From NCBI RefSeq assembly GCF_029211225.1, contig NZ_JARGEM010000007.1, positions 62,001 through 126,000 of the forward strand: DNA of 64,000 nucleotides. Reading direction: 5' to 3'. Source of the DNA: Antiquaquibacter metalliresistens. Its GTDB lineage: Bacteria > Actinomycetota > Actinomycetes > Actinomycetales > Microbacteriaceae. Of the stretch, positions 10,573-19,355 are shown piece by piece. The stretch's first letter is position 1. Each line of letters opens with the position of its first letter. Both the position numbers and the translations under genes were made by a program. Below the pieces are notes generated by a model that saw only the letters and a program-made list of their open reading frames with translations, made no database searches and was not told the origin of the DNA.

Positions 10573-11787
10573 ATGGTTCGTTCACTGCCCGAGGACCCGA
10601 TCATCCGCCAGTTGGTGGTGCAGGCGCGCCGCTCGCAGCTCTCGCGGCGTCACCTTCTGCAGGGCGCCGGGGTCGGTGCCACGGCGCTCGCGCTCGCCGC
10701 CTGCGCACCGAGCGGTTCCGGCGCGCCGAAGCCCGCCGAGGACATCTCCGACACGGACAAGACCCTCACCTGGTCGAACTGGCCCGCGTACATCGACGAG
10801 GACGACGACGGCAACTACCCGACGCTCGTGCGCTTCACCGAGCAGACCGGCATCGAGGTCGACTACAAGGTCGACATCGATGACAACAACACCTACTACG
10901 GCACCATCAAGGACCAGCTCGCGCTCGGCCAGGCCACCGGGGCCGACACGTTCTGCCTCACCGAGTGGATGGTGGCCCGCCTCATCAGGTTCGGCTACGT
11001 GCAAGACCTGGATGCCGCCAACATCCCGAACAAGAAGAACCTCGCCCCCGCGCTGCTGAACCCCGACTTCGACCCCGGCCGCGAGAAGTCGCTGCCCTGG
11101 CAGAACGGCTTCGCCGGCATCGCCTGGGACACCGACGTGCTCCCGGACGGTCTGGAGAGCGTCGACGACCTGTGGAAGCCCGAGCTCAAGGGCAAGGTCA
11201 CCGTGCTCAGCGAGATGCGCGACACGATGGGCCTGATCCTGCTCAGCCAGGGCGTGGACATCTCCGGTGCGGACTGGGGCATGGACGAATTCGCGGCCGC
11301 CATCGAGGTGCTCGAGCAGCACGTCACGAGCGGTCAGATCCTCGGCATCAAGGGCAACGAGTACCTCGAGGACTTCGCGAGCGGCAACGCGATCGCGGGC
11401 ATCGTCTGGTCGGGCGACATCACCGCCGCCAACCTCGAGGCCGGCTACGAGAAGTTCAAGTTCGCGCTTCCTGATTCGGGCGGCACGCTCTGGGGCGACA
11501 CCTTCGTCGTGCCGATGGGTTCGCCGCGCAAGAAGAACGCCGAGACGCTCATGAACTACTACTACGAGCCCGAGGTCGCCGCCGAGGTCGCCGCCTGGGT
11601 GAACTACATCACCCCCGTGGTCGGCGCGCAGGAAGTCGCCGCTGAGCTCTACCCCGAGCTCGCGGAGAACCAGCTGATCTTCCCCAACGCGGAGACCCTC
11701 AGCAACGCCCACATCTTCCGTACGCTCGACTCCGCCGACGATCAGGCGTTCAACGCCGAGTTCCAGCGTGTGAAGCTGGGCGCCTGA
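10573..11787 (+). CDS. potD: Polyamine ABC transporter substrate-binding lipoprotein (PotD-like)
   Basis: 404-residue extracytoplasmic solute-binding protein. ATG at 10573 is chosen because AGGAG lies eight bases upstream; an in-frame GTG at 10528 has no such site and falls inside an inverted repeat. The N-terminus carries a twin-arginine segment (SRRHLLQG) followed by a lipobox (LAAC), so it is probably exported by Tat and lipid-anchored. The mature part has the PotD pattern LTWSNWPAYID, FTEQTGIEVDY, WSGDITAAN and the C-terminal YPELAENQLIFP. Putrescine or spermidine is the family's usual ligand. A one-base TGATG overlap links it to the ATPase gene. Confidence 0.88.
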   Translation: MVRSLPEDPIIRQLVVQARRSQLSRRHLLQGAGVGATALALAACAPSGSGAPKPAEDISDTDKTLTWSNWPAYIDEDDDGNYPTLVRFTEQTGIEVDYKVDIDDNNTYYGTIKDQLALGQATGADTFCLTEWMVARLIRFGYVQDLDAANIPNKKNLAPALLNPDFDPGREKSLPWQNGFAGIAWDTDVLPDGLESVDDLWKPELKGKVTVLSEMRDTMGLILLSQGVDISGADWGMDEFAAAIEVLEQHVTSGQILGIKGNEYLEDFASGNAIAGIVWSGDITAANLEAGYEKFKFALPDSGGTLWGDTFVVPMGSPRKKNAETLMNYYYEPEVAAEVAAWVNYITPVVGAQEVAAELYPELAENQLIFPNAETLSNAHIFRTLDSADDQAFNAEFQRVKLGA

Positions 11788-12986
11788 TGGCCGGTGGCGC
11801 CTTCGCCGAGGCAGGCGCTGATCTCGAACTCGTCGGGATCCACAAGCGTTTTCCGGGCTTCACCGCCATCGAGGATCTCAACCTGCGCATCCCTGCTGGC
11901 TCGTTCTTCGCGCTGCTCGGGCCATCGGGCTGCGGCAAGACGACGACGCTGCGACTCGTCGCCGGGCTCGAGGAGCCGACCTCGGGTCGCATCCTGATCG
12001 GCGGCAAGGATGTCACGAACGTGAAGTCCTACAAGCGCCCCGTCAACACGGTGTTCCAGAGCTACGCGCTCTTCCCGCACATGACCGTGCTGGAGAACGT
12101 GGCGTTCGGTCTGCGTCGGCGGCACATCGCCGACCCGCTCGGCAAGGCGCACGAGGCGCTGCGGCTGGTGGAACTCGACCATCTCTCCGCTCGTCGACCC
12201 GCCCAACTCTCGGGCGGTCAGCAGCAGCGGGTGGCGCTGGCGCGCGCGGTCGTGAACCGTCCGGCACTGCTGCTGCTCGACGAGCCGCTCGGCGCGCTCG
12301 ACCTCAAACTGCGGCGTCAGATGCAGCTCGAGCTCAAGTCGATCCAGAACGACGTCGGTCTCACCTTCCTGCACGTCACCCACGACCAGGAGGAGGCCAT
12401 GACCATGGCCGACACCGTCGCGGTGATGAACAAGGGCGAGATCGAGCAGATGGGCGCCCCGGAAGAGCTCTATGAGCTGCCCAAGACCGCGTTCGTCGCG
12501 AACTTCCTCGGTCAGTCGAACCTCTTCACCGGACCGGTGACGAGCTCGTCGGGCGACACGATCGTCGTGGACATCGCGGGGGTCAAGGTCGCGGTACCCA
12601 AGGAGCGCGCCCAGCGTCACTCCGGCGAGGTCACGATCGGCGTGCGTCCCGAGAAACTGCTGCTGCACACCACCGCGCCCAAGAAGGTCGCCGGCACGAA
12701 CGTGCTCGGCCCCGGCCGGGTGACGGATGTCTCGTTCAGCGGCGTGAGCACCCAGTACCAGATCGCGGTGCCCGGCGTGGGGCTCATCACGGTGTTCGCC
12801 CAGAACATGGTGTTCGGGCCGGTCGCGGATGTCGGCGCCGAGGTCTGGGTGGCCTGGACCGTCGAGCACGGCTTCGGCCTCGTCGACGAGCCGGAGCACG
12901 CACCCAAGTTCGCCGCGGACGCCGACACGGCGACGATCGCCCTGCAGACGAGACACGAGCTGCTCGCGGAGATCGAGGAGGGCTAG
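11787..12986 (+). CDS. potA: Polyamine ABC transporter ATP-binding protein (PotA-like)
   Basis: 399 residues. Walker A is GPSGCGKT at 45-52, the Q-loop is NTVFQSYALFPHMTV, the signature is LSGGQQQR and Walker B is LLLLDEPLGALD followed by the H-loop in HVTHDQEEAM. The C-terminal third (about 240-399) fits the TOBE/MOP regulatory domain of the CUT1/Pot family, with GVRPEKL. It energises import through the two permeases encoded next. The start overlaps the potD stop by one base; GAGGAGGG at the end of the gene provides the ribosome site for potB. Confidence 0.93.
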   Translation: MAGGAFAEAGADLELVGIHKRFPGFTAIEDLNLRIPAGSFFALLGPSGCGKTTTLRLVAGLEEPTSGRILIGGKDVTNVKSYKRPVNTVFQSYALFPHMTVLENVAFGLRRRHIADPLGKAHEALRLVELDHLSARRPAQLSGGQQQRVALARAVVNRPALLLLDEPLGALDLKLRRQMQLELKSIQNDVGLTFLHVTHDQEEAMTMADTVAVMNKGEIEQMGAPEELYELPKTAFVANFLGQSNLFTGPVTSSSGDTIVVDIAGVKVAVPKERAQRHSGEVTIGVRPEKLLLHTTAPKKVAGTNVLGPGRVTDVSFSGVSTQYQIAVPGVGLITVFAQNMVFGPVADVGAEVWVAWTVEHGFGLVDEPEHAPKFAADADTATIALQTRHELLAEIEEG

Positions 12987-12988
12987 GA

Positions 12989-13906
12989 ATGGCCTTCGCT
13001 GCTTTCGGCTCATCCTCAGCCGCACCCGTCGAGCAGGCGCCACGGCGGCGCAGCTGGATCGCGATCGTGCTGCTGCTGCCCGGGCTCGCCTACCTGGCGC
13101 TGTTCTTCCTCACGCCGTTCGTCTCGCTGATCCTCACCTCCCTCCAGACGCCCGTCGAGTTCGGCGACGTCGGTCAGTTCCAGCAGGCGTTCAAGATCGA
13201 GAACTACGCCATCGTGGTCGAGCGGTACTGGCCGCACTTCCTGAGGGCGTTCGGGTACGCGATCGCGGCGACCTTCTTCGCGCTCGTGATCAGCTATCCG
13301 CTGGCGTACTTCATCGGGGTCAAGGCTCGCCGCTGGCCCCTGTTGCAGGCGCTCATGCTCACCCTCGTCATCGCACCCTTCTTCATCTCCTTCCTGCTGC
13401 GCACGCTGGCGTGGAAGGCGCTCATGTCGGATGAGACGCCCCTCGTGCAGGCGCTCAAGGCGCTGTCGATCCTGCCGCAGGACGGGCACCTCACGGGCAC
13501 GGCGTTCTCGGTGATCTTCGGCCTCACGTACAACTTCATCCCGTTCATGACGCTGCCGATCTACACGACCCTCGAGCGCCTCGACACGCGCTACCTCGAG
13601 GCCGGTTCCGACCTGTACGCGAGCCCGGCGACCACGTTCTGGAAGATCACACTGCCGTTGTCGATGCCCGGGATCGTCTCCGGCACCCTGCTGACCTTCA
13701 TCCCGGCATCCGGCGACTACATCAACGCGAGCGCGAGCTTCCTGGGTTCCGCGCAGACCCAGATGGTCGGCAACGTGATCGAGACGAACTTCCTCGGGTT
13801 GCTGGACTACCCGGCGGCGGCTGCGCTGTCGGTGATCCTCATGGGCGTCATCCTGCTGATCGTGGGCATCTACGTGAAGCGCAGCGGAACGGAGGATCTG
13901 CTGTGA
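12989..13906 (+). CDS. potB: Polyamine ABC transporter permease (PotB-like)
   Basis: 305-residue inner-membrane permease with about six helices. The EAA-type cytoplasmic loop that docks on the ATPase is LEAGSDLYASPATTFWKITLP. The order after potA, and the first-permease type with a long loop after helix 1, fit PotB. The ATG lies two bases after the potA stop, and the final four bases overlap potC (GTGA). Confidence 0.92.
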   Translation: MAFAAFGSSSAAPVEQAPRRRSWIAIVLLLPGLAYLALFFLTPFVSLILTSLQTPVEFGDVGQFQQAFKIENYAIVVERYWPHFLRAFGYAIAATFFALVISYPLAYFIGVKARRWPLLQALMLTLVIAPFFISFLLRTLAWKALMSDETPLVQALKALSILPQDGHLTGTAFSVIFGLTYNFIPFMTLPIYTTLERLDTRYLEAGSDLYASPATTFWKITLPLSMPGIVSGTLLTFIPASGDYINASASFLGSAQTQMVGNVIETNFLGLLDYPAAAALSVILMGVILLIVGIYVKRSGTEDLL

Positions 13907-14703
13907 ACCGCTTCTCGCTCGGCAAGTGGCTGCTGCCGCTCTACAGCGTGCTCGCGCTGATCTTCCTGCTCACCCCGATCGTCTACACCTTCATCTTCTC
14001 GTTCAACGACTCGAGCAAGTCGAACGTGCAATGGGTCGGCTTCACCTTCGACAAGTGGCTGAACGTGTGCCAGGCCCAGGGGGTGTGCGCGGCCTTCGGC
14101 ACGAGCATCACGGTCGGCCTCGTCGCGACGGTGATCGCGACCGCACTCGGCACGCTCATGGCGATCGCGCTCGCGCGCTACCGGTTCCGCGCCCGGTCCG
14201 GCATCAGCCTGCTGCTGTTCCTGCCGATGGCCACCCCGGAGGTCGTGCTCGGTGCTGGACTGGCCGCACAGTTTCTGAGCGCCGGGGTGCCGAAGGGCTT
14301 CGTGACGATCATCATCGCTCACGCCCTGTTCTGCCTCAGCTTCGTGGTGGTCACGGTCAAGGCGCGCGTGGCGAGCCTCGACCCCGCGCTCGAGGAGGCC
14401 GGTCGGGACCTCTACGGCTCGCCCGCTCAGGTGTTCTGGAAGATCACGTTCCCGCTGCTGCTGCCGGGCATCATCGCTGCGGCGCTGCTGTCGTTCGCGC
14501 TGAGCTTCGACGACTTCATCATCACGCGGTTCAACAACGGCCCGGTGGAGACCTTCCCGATCTGGGTCTACACCGCCGCGGCCCGTGGCGTACCCGCTGA
14601 GGCCAACGTCATCGCCTCCGCGGTCTTCATCCTCGCGCTCGTCATCGTCGTCGTCGCGCAGACCACTTCGGCTGCCCGACGGAAGCGACTGGCCAGGAGC
14701 TGA
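13903..14703 (+). CDS. potC: Polyamine ABC transporter permease (PotC-like)
   Basis: 266-residue permease with six predicted helices and the EAA loop EEAGRDLYGSPAQVFWKITF. The motif SFDDFIITRFNNGP is characteristic of PotC-class permeases. It pairs with PotB to form the membrane channel. The GTG start overlaps the potB stop by four bases. The next gene starts two bases after its stop, so the transaminase is almost certainly on the same message. Confidence 0.92.
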   Translation: MNRFSLGKWLLPLYSVLALIFLLTPIVYTFIFSFNDSSKSNVQWVGFTFDKWLNVCQAQGVCAAFGTSITVGLVATVIATALGTLMAIALARYRFRARSGISLLLFLPMATPEVVLGAGLAAQFLSAGVPKGFVTIIIAHALFCLSFVVVTVKARVASLDPALEEAGRDLYGSPAQVFWKITFPLLLPGIIAAALLSFALSFDDFIITRFNNGPVETFPIWVYTAAARGVPAEANVIASAVFILALVIVVVAQTTSAARRKRLARS

Positions 14704-14705
14704 TC

Positions 14706-16058
14706 GTGTTCGAGAATCGCGCCCGGTTGCACGAGCTGTGGGAGCAGGAGATCGAGCTCTTCCGAGCCGCCCGCCCCGAGTCCGAGCGGGCCTGGCAGCG
14801 TGCGGTGCAGCACATGCCCGATGGCGTACCGATGCTCTGGATGGCGAAGTGGCCGGGTCCCTGGCCCGTCACCGTGCACAGCGCCTCCGGTGCGCATTTC
14901 CGGTGCGTGGACGGCATCGATCACGTCGACTTCTGCCTCGGTGACACCGGCGCGATGTGCGGCCACGCCCCGGCGCCGGCCGTGGAGGCGATCGAAGCGC
15001 AACTCGAACGCGGCTCCACGTTCATGCTGCCCACCGAGGATGCCGCGTTCGCCGCGGAGCTGCTCGCCGATCGCTTCGACGTGCCGATCTGGCAGTTCTC
15101 GCTCTCGGCGACGGACGCGAACCGCAGCCTCATCCGCTTCGCGCGCCAGGTGACGGGTCGCTCTCGCATCCTCGTGCACGACTACAGCTACCACGGCACC
15201 GTCGACGAGGCGTACGCGACCCTCGACGAGCACGGCGACGTGGTCTCGCGCCGCGGCAACATCGGCCCGCCCGTGCCGCTCTCGCAGACGACCGCCGTCG
15301 TACAGTTCAACGACGTCGACGCTCTGGAGCGCGCACTCGCCGGCGGTTCGATCGCGGCGGTGCTGATCGAACCCGCCCTCACCAACATCGGCATCGTGCT
15401 GCCGGAGCCGGGATACCACGACGCGGTGCGCGAGCTGTGCACCCGCTTCGGCACGCTGCTGATCATCGACGAGACGCACACCTTCAGCGCCGGGCCGGGC
15501 GGCATGATCCGCGAGCTCGCGCTGCAGCCCGATGCGGTCGTCGTCGGCAAGTCGATCGGCGGGGGCATCCCGGCCGGCGCCTACGGGATGACGGCCGAGT
15601 TCGCCCGCAGGGTGCGGGAGTCGCTGGAGCTCGAGGACATCGACGTCGGCGGGGTGGGCGGCACGCTCGCCGGCAACGCGGTGTCGATGGCGGGCATCCG
15701 GGCCACGCTCGGCGAGGTGCTGACCCCCCAGGCCTTCGGCGGCATGATCGAGCGGGCGAGCGAGTGGACCGCCGGCGTGCAGTCCGTGATCGACGAGTTC
15801 GACGTGCCGTGGCAGGTGACGCAGCTGGGTGCGCGAAGCGAGTACAGCTTCCGCCCGACGGCGCCGCGCAATGGCAAGGAGGCAGCGTCCGCGGACGACT
15901 TCGAGCTGCAGCAGTACCTGCACCTGCATGCGCTCAATCGCGGCATCCTGATGACCCCGTTCCACAACATGGCGCTGATGTGCCCGATGACGACCGTCGA
16001 CGACGTCGATCGGCACACGGTGGCGTTCCGCGAGGCGGTGGCCGCGCTCACCGCCTAG
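14706..16058 (+). CDS. Class III (glutamate-1-semialdehyde-type) PLP transaminase
   Basis: 450 residues, fold type I PLP enzyme of the class III aminotransferase family. The Asp that holds the pyridine nitrogen is in LLIIDETHTF and the Schiff-base Lys is in VVGKSIGGGIPAGAYG. The overall sequence looks closer to glutamate-1-semialdehyde aminomutase relatives than to GabT. Its position directly behind potDABC suggests it deaminates an imported amine, for example putrescine or another polyamine, rather than making heme precursors. The predicted product would be an aminoaldehyde; no aldehyde dehydrogenase is adjacent. Start is GTG at 14706. Confidence 0.82.
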   Translation: MFENRARLHELWEQEIELFRAARPESERAWQRAVQHMPDGVPMLWMAKWPGPWPVTVHSASGAHFRCVDGIDHVDFCLGDTGAMCGHAPAPAVEAIEAQLERGSTFMLPTEDAAFAAELLADRFDVPIWQFSLSATDANRSLIRFARQVTGRSRILVHDYSYHGTVDEAYATLDEHGDVVSRRGNIGPPVPLSQTTAVVQFNDVDALERALAGGSIAAVLIEPALTNIGIVLPEPGYHDAVRELCTRFGTLLIIDETHTFSAGPGGMIRELALQPDAVVVGKSIGGGIPAGAYGMTAEFARRVRESLELEDIDVGGVGGTLAGNAVSMAGIRATLGEVLTPQAFGGMIERASEWTAGVQSVIDEFDVPWQVTQLGARSEYSFRPTAPRNGKEAASADDFELQQYLHLHALNRGILMTPFHNMALMCPMTTVDDVDRHTVAFREAVAALTA

Positions 16059-16061
16059 GCT
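16056..16061 (+). promoter_or_regulatory. Possible -10 element before the exonuclease gene
   Basis: TAGGCT overlaps the transaminase stop codon and lies eight bases before the GTG at 16070. The spacing is two bases longer than at the strong leaderless sites, so this is a weaker call. Confidence 0.35.
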
Positions 16062-16069
16062 CGACTCTC

Positions 16070-16651
16070 GTGATCGAAGACCCCGCAGACGGCCAGCGCG
16101 AACCACGACCGGAGGTCTACATCTCGGTCGACATCGAGGCTGCGGGTGCGCACCCGCGCGAGTACGCGATCCTCTCGATCGGCGCGTGCGTGGTCGACGC
16201 CCCCGAGACGAGCTTCTATCTCGAGCTCAAACCGGAGACGGATGCCGTCGACGAGGCCGCGCTCGCGGTGAGCGGGCTGTCGATGGCCGAGCTCGCACGC
16301 GACGGGGTGGAGGCGGGGGAGGCCATGCGTCGGTTCGCCGACTGGGTGGACGCGGTGGTGCCCACCGGCAACGTGCCGGTCTTCGTCGCGTTCAATGCGC
16401 CGTTCGACTGGATGTTCGTCGAGGATGCCTTCCAGCGTCACCTCGGGCGAAATCCGTTCGGCCATTCCGCGCTGGACGTGAAGGCCTACTATATGGGCAT
16501 GACCGGGGAGACCTGGGCCGCGACGAGCATGCGCCACCTCTCGCCGCGCTACCTCGGCGGGCGGTTTCTGACGCACAACGCGCTCGGCGACGCCAGGGAC
16601 CAGGCCGAAATGTTCCGCAAGATGATGGCCGAGGCCCGGTCCCGGCCCTGA
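16070..16651 (+). CDS. DEDD-type 3'-5' exonuclease (RNase T/DnaQ-like)
   Basis: 193 residues; GTG at 16070 is chosen as the first start after the transaminase stop in this frame. Exo I is in YISVDIEAAG (Asp and Glu), Exo II in FVAFNAPFDWMF (Asp), and Exo III in HNALGDARDQAEMF (His and Asp), a complete DEDDh set. It is a single-domain protein with no polymerase or helicase attached. It may trim RNA 3' ends or degrade DNA. It lies 14 bp upstream of the unrecognised gene at 16666, which has a possible nucleotidyltransferase signature, and the two are likely co-transcribed. Confidence 0.85.
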   Translation: MIEDPADGQREPRPEVYISVDIEAAGAHPREYAILSIGACVVDAPETSFYLELKPETDAVDEAALAVSGLSMAELARDGVEAGEAMRRFADWVDAVVPTGNVPVFVAFNAPFDWMFVEDAFQRHLGRNPFGHSALDVKAYYMGMTGETWAATSMRHLSPRYLGGRFLTHNALGDARDQAEMFRKMMAEARSRP

Positions 16652-16665
16652 CCGAGGGTGGACCC

Positions 16666-17979
16666 GTGACCGAGACCAGCACCGACCTCCGCAGCATCGT
16701 CGAGTCGGCGGCTCGACTCGGCATCGAACTGGACGAGCAGGATGCCGTGCAGTGGCTCGCCGCGATCGCCGCGGCCCAGGGCGACGACGAGGTGTTCATC
16801 GACGAGGCCAGCGGCACCTTCGGCCACCGCATCTCCATGCTCGACTTCAGCCCGCGCGACCTCGCGAGATTCCGACGGATCGGCGAGATCGTGGAGGTCA
16901 CGGGACCGGCCGGTGTCGCGGAGTCGGCGCTGGCCCTCTCCGGTTCCGCAGCGCAGTCGAAGATCCAGAGCTTCCCGGGGGACGCCGACTTCTTCCAACG
17001 CCTCAACATCATCGCGCCGACGCGCGAGGCGGCCTGCGCCATGATGGCCGACCTCATGCGCGACGCCGCGCTGTCGCGCCTGCGCGGTGAGACCTACCAG
17101 TTTCTGGAGGCCAAGCTCGGCAGCTACCCGGTCGACACCGTGCGCGGAGGCAAGGGCAGCCCGATCTCCTGGACGCCGGCCGAGCTCGAGGCGGGGGAGC
17201 TGGTGACCGAGACGCTGGACGGGCAGCCGGTGGTGCTGCGCTGGAACGAGGTGGCGCTCGATCCCGGCTGGTGCAAGCTCGACTGGGTCGTCACCGATCC
17301 TGCGCGCACCCAGCTCTCGAACGCATCCAATGTGCTGGATGTCACGTGGGAGGCCCCAGACGGCACGATCACGCCGCTCGACGGCTACCTCGACGCGTAC
17401 TTCCAGGAGGTCTACCTCGACGCGGACGCGGTGCCGACGTTCGCGAAGGTCGTCAAGTTCGTCTCGGATGACGCACTGGACGAGTACGTCGAGACGCTCG
17501 AGAAGGAGGTGCGCAAGTACCTCACGAAGCACCTCAACTACGGCAAGGCCGCCAAGCGCATGTACAACGTGTTCCGACTGTCTGGGCGGCACCTGGACGC
17601 GGCATTCGTGCGCGAGCTGTTCGACGAGCCGACCACGATCCTCTATCAGGTGTGGTCGCTCATCGTCACCCTCGACAACGCCACGCAGCCGGGCTCGGCG
17701 ATTCCGATCTCGGCGGTGCAGGCGCAGGCCGACACGCTCATCCTCGAAGTCGTCGAGGCGCTCGAGGGCGACGAGGAGGCCGCGCTCGTGAAGTCGCTGC
17801 TGCGCCTGCGCCAAACCCTGGAGAACCAGGAGGCGGGTGAACAGCGCACCGCGGAGGTCGAGGCCGCGCAGGCGCAGGTCGTGAACCTCATCAACACGTT
17901 CTTCCGCGAGAAGCTCGAGGCGATGCCCACCATCAAGGAGTACATCGCGACGATGCAGGCGGAGAACACCGGGCACTGA
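16666..17979 (+). CDS. Unrecognised protein with possible nucleotidyltransferase-fold signature
   Basis: 437 residues, no signal peptide or membrane segment. I do not recognise the family. One stretch fits the pol-beta-type nucleotidyltransferase pattern: Gly93-Ser94, eleven residues, then Asp106-Ala-Asp108 in FPGDADFFQRLN, with a candidate third acid Asp206 in CKLDWVV. A basic segment near residues 285-310 (KYLTKHLNYGKAAKRMYNVF) could bind nucleic acid or nucleotides. The C-terminal ~100 residues are helical and Ala/Glu/Gln-rich, possibly coiled coil. GTG at 16666 follows a GAGGGTGGA sequence. It is co-directional with the DEDD exonuclease and convergent with gabT. The enzymatic assignment is inference only. 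Confidence 0.55.
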   Translation: MTETSTDLRSIVESAARLGIELDEQDAVQWLAAIAAAQGDDEVFIDEASGTFGHRISMLDFSPRDLARFRRIGEIVEVTGPAGVAESALALSGSAAQSKIQSFPGDADFFQRLNIIAPTREAACAMMADLMRDAALSRLRGETYQFLEAKLGSYPVDTVRGGKGSPISWTPAELEAGELVTETLDGQPVVLRWNEVALDPGWCKLDWVVTDPARTQLSNASNVLDVTWEAPDGTITPLDGYLDAYFQEVYLDADAVPTFAKVVKFVSDDALDEYVETLEKEVRKYLTKHLNYGKAAKRMYNVFRLSGRHLDAAFVRELFDEPTTILYQVWSLIVTLDNATQPGSAIPISAVQAQADTLILEVVEALEGDEEAALVKSLLRLRQTLENQEAGEQRTAEVEAAQAQVVNLINTFFREKLEAMPTIKEYIATMQAENTGH

Positions 17980-17993
17980 GCATCGCGGGCGCG

Positions 17994-19325
17994 CTACCCC
18001 ACGCTCGAGAGCGCCTCGTCGAGCACGCCGATCGCCTCGCGCAGCAGCTCGTCGCTGATGACCAGCGACGGCAGGAAGCGGATGACGTTGCCGTAGGTCC
18101 CCGCCGAGATCAGCAGCACCCCGTGCTGGGCCGCGAACGCCGTGATCGCACTGACCGCCGCGGGGTTCGGCTCGGAGGTTCCGGGCTGCACGAGCTCGAT
18201 CGCGAGCATCGCGCCGATGCCGCGCACGTCGCCGATCACGGGATACCGCGATTGCAGCTCGAGCAGCGCCGGCTTCAGCACGCCCTCGATGCGCGGCGCC
18301 TCCTGCAGCAGGTCGCGGCGCTCGATCTCCCCGAACACCGCGATCGCGGCTGCCGCGGCGACCGGGTTACCGGCGAAGGTGCCGCCCAGACCGCCCGGGT
18401 GCGAGGCATCCATGATCTCGGCGCGTCCAGTGACGGCGGAGATCGGCAGGCCGCCCGCGATGCCCTTGGCTGTGAGCACGAGGTCGGGCACCAGCCCGAC
18501 GTGCTCGCTCGCGAAGTAGCGCCCGGTGCGGGCCATGCCGCTCTGGATCTCGTCGGCGATGAAGACCACGCCGTTGGCCGTGCACCACTCCTGGATCGCC
18601 GCCAGATAGCCTTCGGCGGGCACGACGAAGCCGCCCTCGCCCTGGATGGGCTCCGCGACCACGCACGCCAGGTCGGATGCCCCGATCGCCTTCTCGAGGT
18701 ACGAGATCGTGCGGCGGGCAGCGGCCGCGCCATCCAGCCCGTCGCGATAGGGGTAGGACCCGGGGGCGTGCACGATCGACGGCGCGAAGGGTCCGAACCC
18801 GAGCTTATAGGGCATGGCCTTGAACGTCATGGCCATCGTGAGGTTGGTGCGGCCGTGGTAGGCGTGCTCGAGCACCGCGACACCGGGCCGACCGGTGTAC
18901 TTGCGGGCGATCTTCACCGCGTTCTCGACGGCCTCGGCGCCCGAGTTCAGCAGCACCGTCTTCTTCGGGAAGTCGCCGGGGGTGTGCTCGGCGAGCAGCT
19001 CGGCGACCCGCACGTATGACTCGTACGGGCTGATCGTGAACATCGCGTGCGTGAGCTCGCCGAGCTGGGCGCTCGCGGCGGCGACCACCGCCGGGTCGGT
19101 GTGACCGATCGTCATGACGCCGATGCCGGAGCCGAGATCGATGAACTGGTTGCCGTCGACGTCGACGACGATGGCGCCGTGCGCGCGCTCGATGAAGACC
19201 GGGATCGCCGACGACACACCCGACGCTACGACGGCGAGGCGGCGCTCCTGCAGGGCGATCGAGTTCGGGCCCGGAATCGCGGTGACGATGCGCCGCTCGG
19301 GCGTGACGGTGCTCTCTGTCATCAT
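17994..19325 (-). CDS. gabT: 4-aminobutyrate (GABA) transaminase
   Basis: 443 residues, class III aminotransferase. GABA plus 2-oxoglutarate gives succinate semialdehyde plus glutamate. Visible signatures are GSGIGVMTIGHTDPAV, NSGAEAVENAVKIAR, AEPIQGEGGF, FIADEIQSGMARTG and the PLP Lys in LTAKGIAGGLPISAV. Two ATG codons are adjacent (19325 and 19322). TAAGCT lies exactly six bases before the first, which favours 19325 and a leaderless message. Nearby pot genes and the transaminase suggest a shared role in polyamine catabolism. No succinate-semialdehyde dehydrogenase is seen next to it. Confidence 0.93.
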   Translation of the reverse strand: MMTESTVTPERRIVTAIPGPNSIALQERRLAVVASGVSSAIPVFIERAHGAIVVDVDGNQFIDLGSGIGVMTIGHTDPAVVAAASAQLGELTHAMFTISPYESYVRVAELLAEHTPGDFPKKTVLLNSGAEAVENAVKIARKYTGRPGVAVLEHAYHGRTNLTMAMTFKAMPYKLGFGPFAPSIVHAPGSYPYRDGLDGAAAARRTISYLEKAIGASDLACVVAEPIQGEGGFVVPAEGYLAAIQEWCTANGVVFIADEIQSGMARTGRYFASEHVGLVPDLVLTAKGIAGGLPISAVTGRAEIMDASHPGGLGGTFAGNPVAAAAAIAVFGEIERRDLLQEAPRIEGVLKPALLELQSRYPVIGDVRGIGAMLAIELVQPGTSEPNPAAVSAITAFAAQHGVLLISAGTYGNVIRFLPSLVISDELLREAIGVLDEALSSVG

Positions 19326-19331
19326 GATGAG

Positions 19332-19337
19332 AGCTTA
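19332..19337 (-). promoter_or_regulatory. -10 element of gabT, leaderless layout
   Basis: TAAGCT on the minus strand, then six bases, then ATGATG. It lies inside the 30-bp gap shared with the divergent OsmC gene. Confidence 0.6.
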
Positions 19338-19355
19338 TTCCTGGAGGGTCAGCAC

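Noticed and set aside
14706-16058. hemL (glutamate-1-semialdehyde aminomutase) of heme synthesis
   Set aside because: It is coupled to polyamine import genes and no other hem gene is near, so a catabolic transaminase is more likely despite the sequence resemblance.
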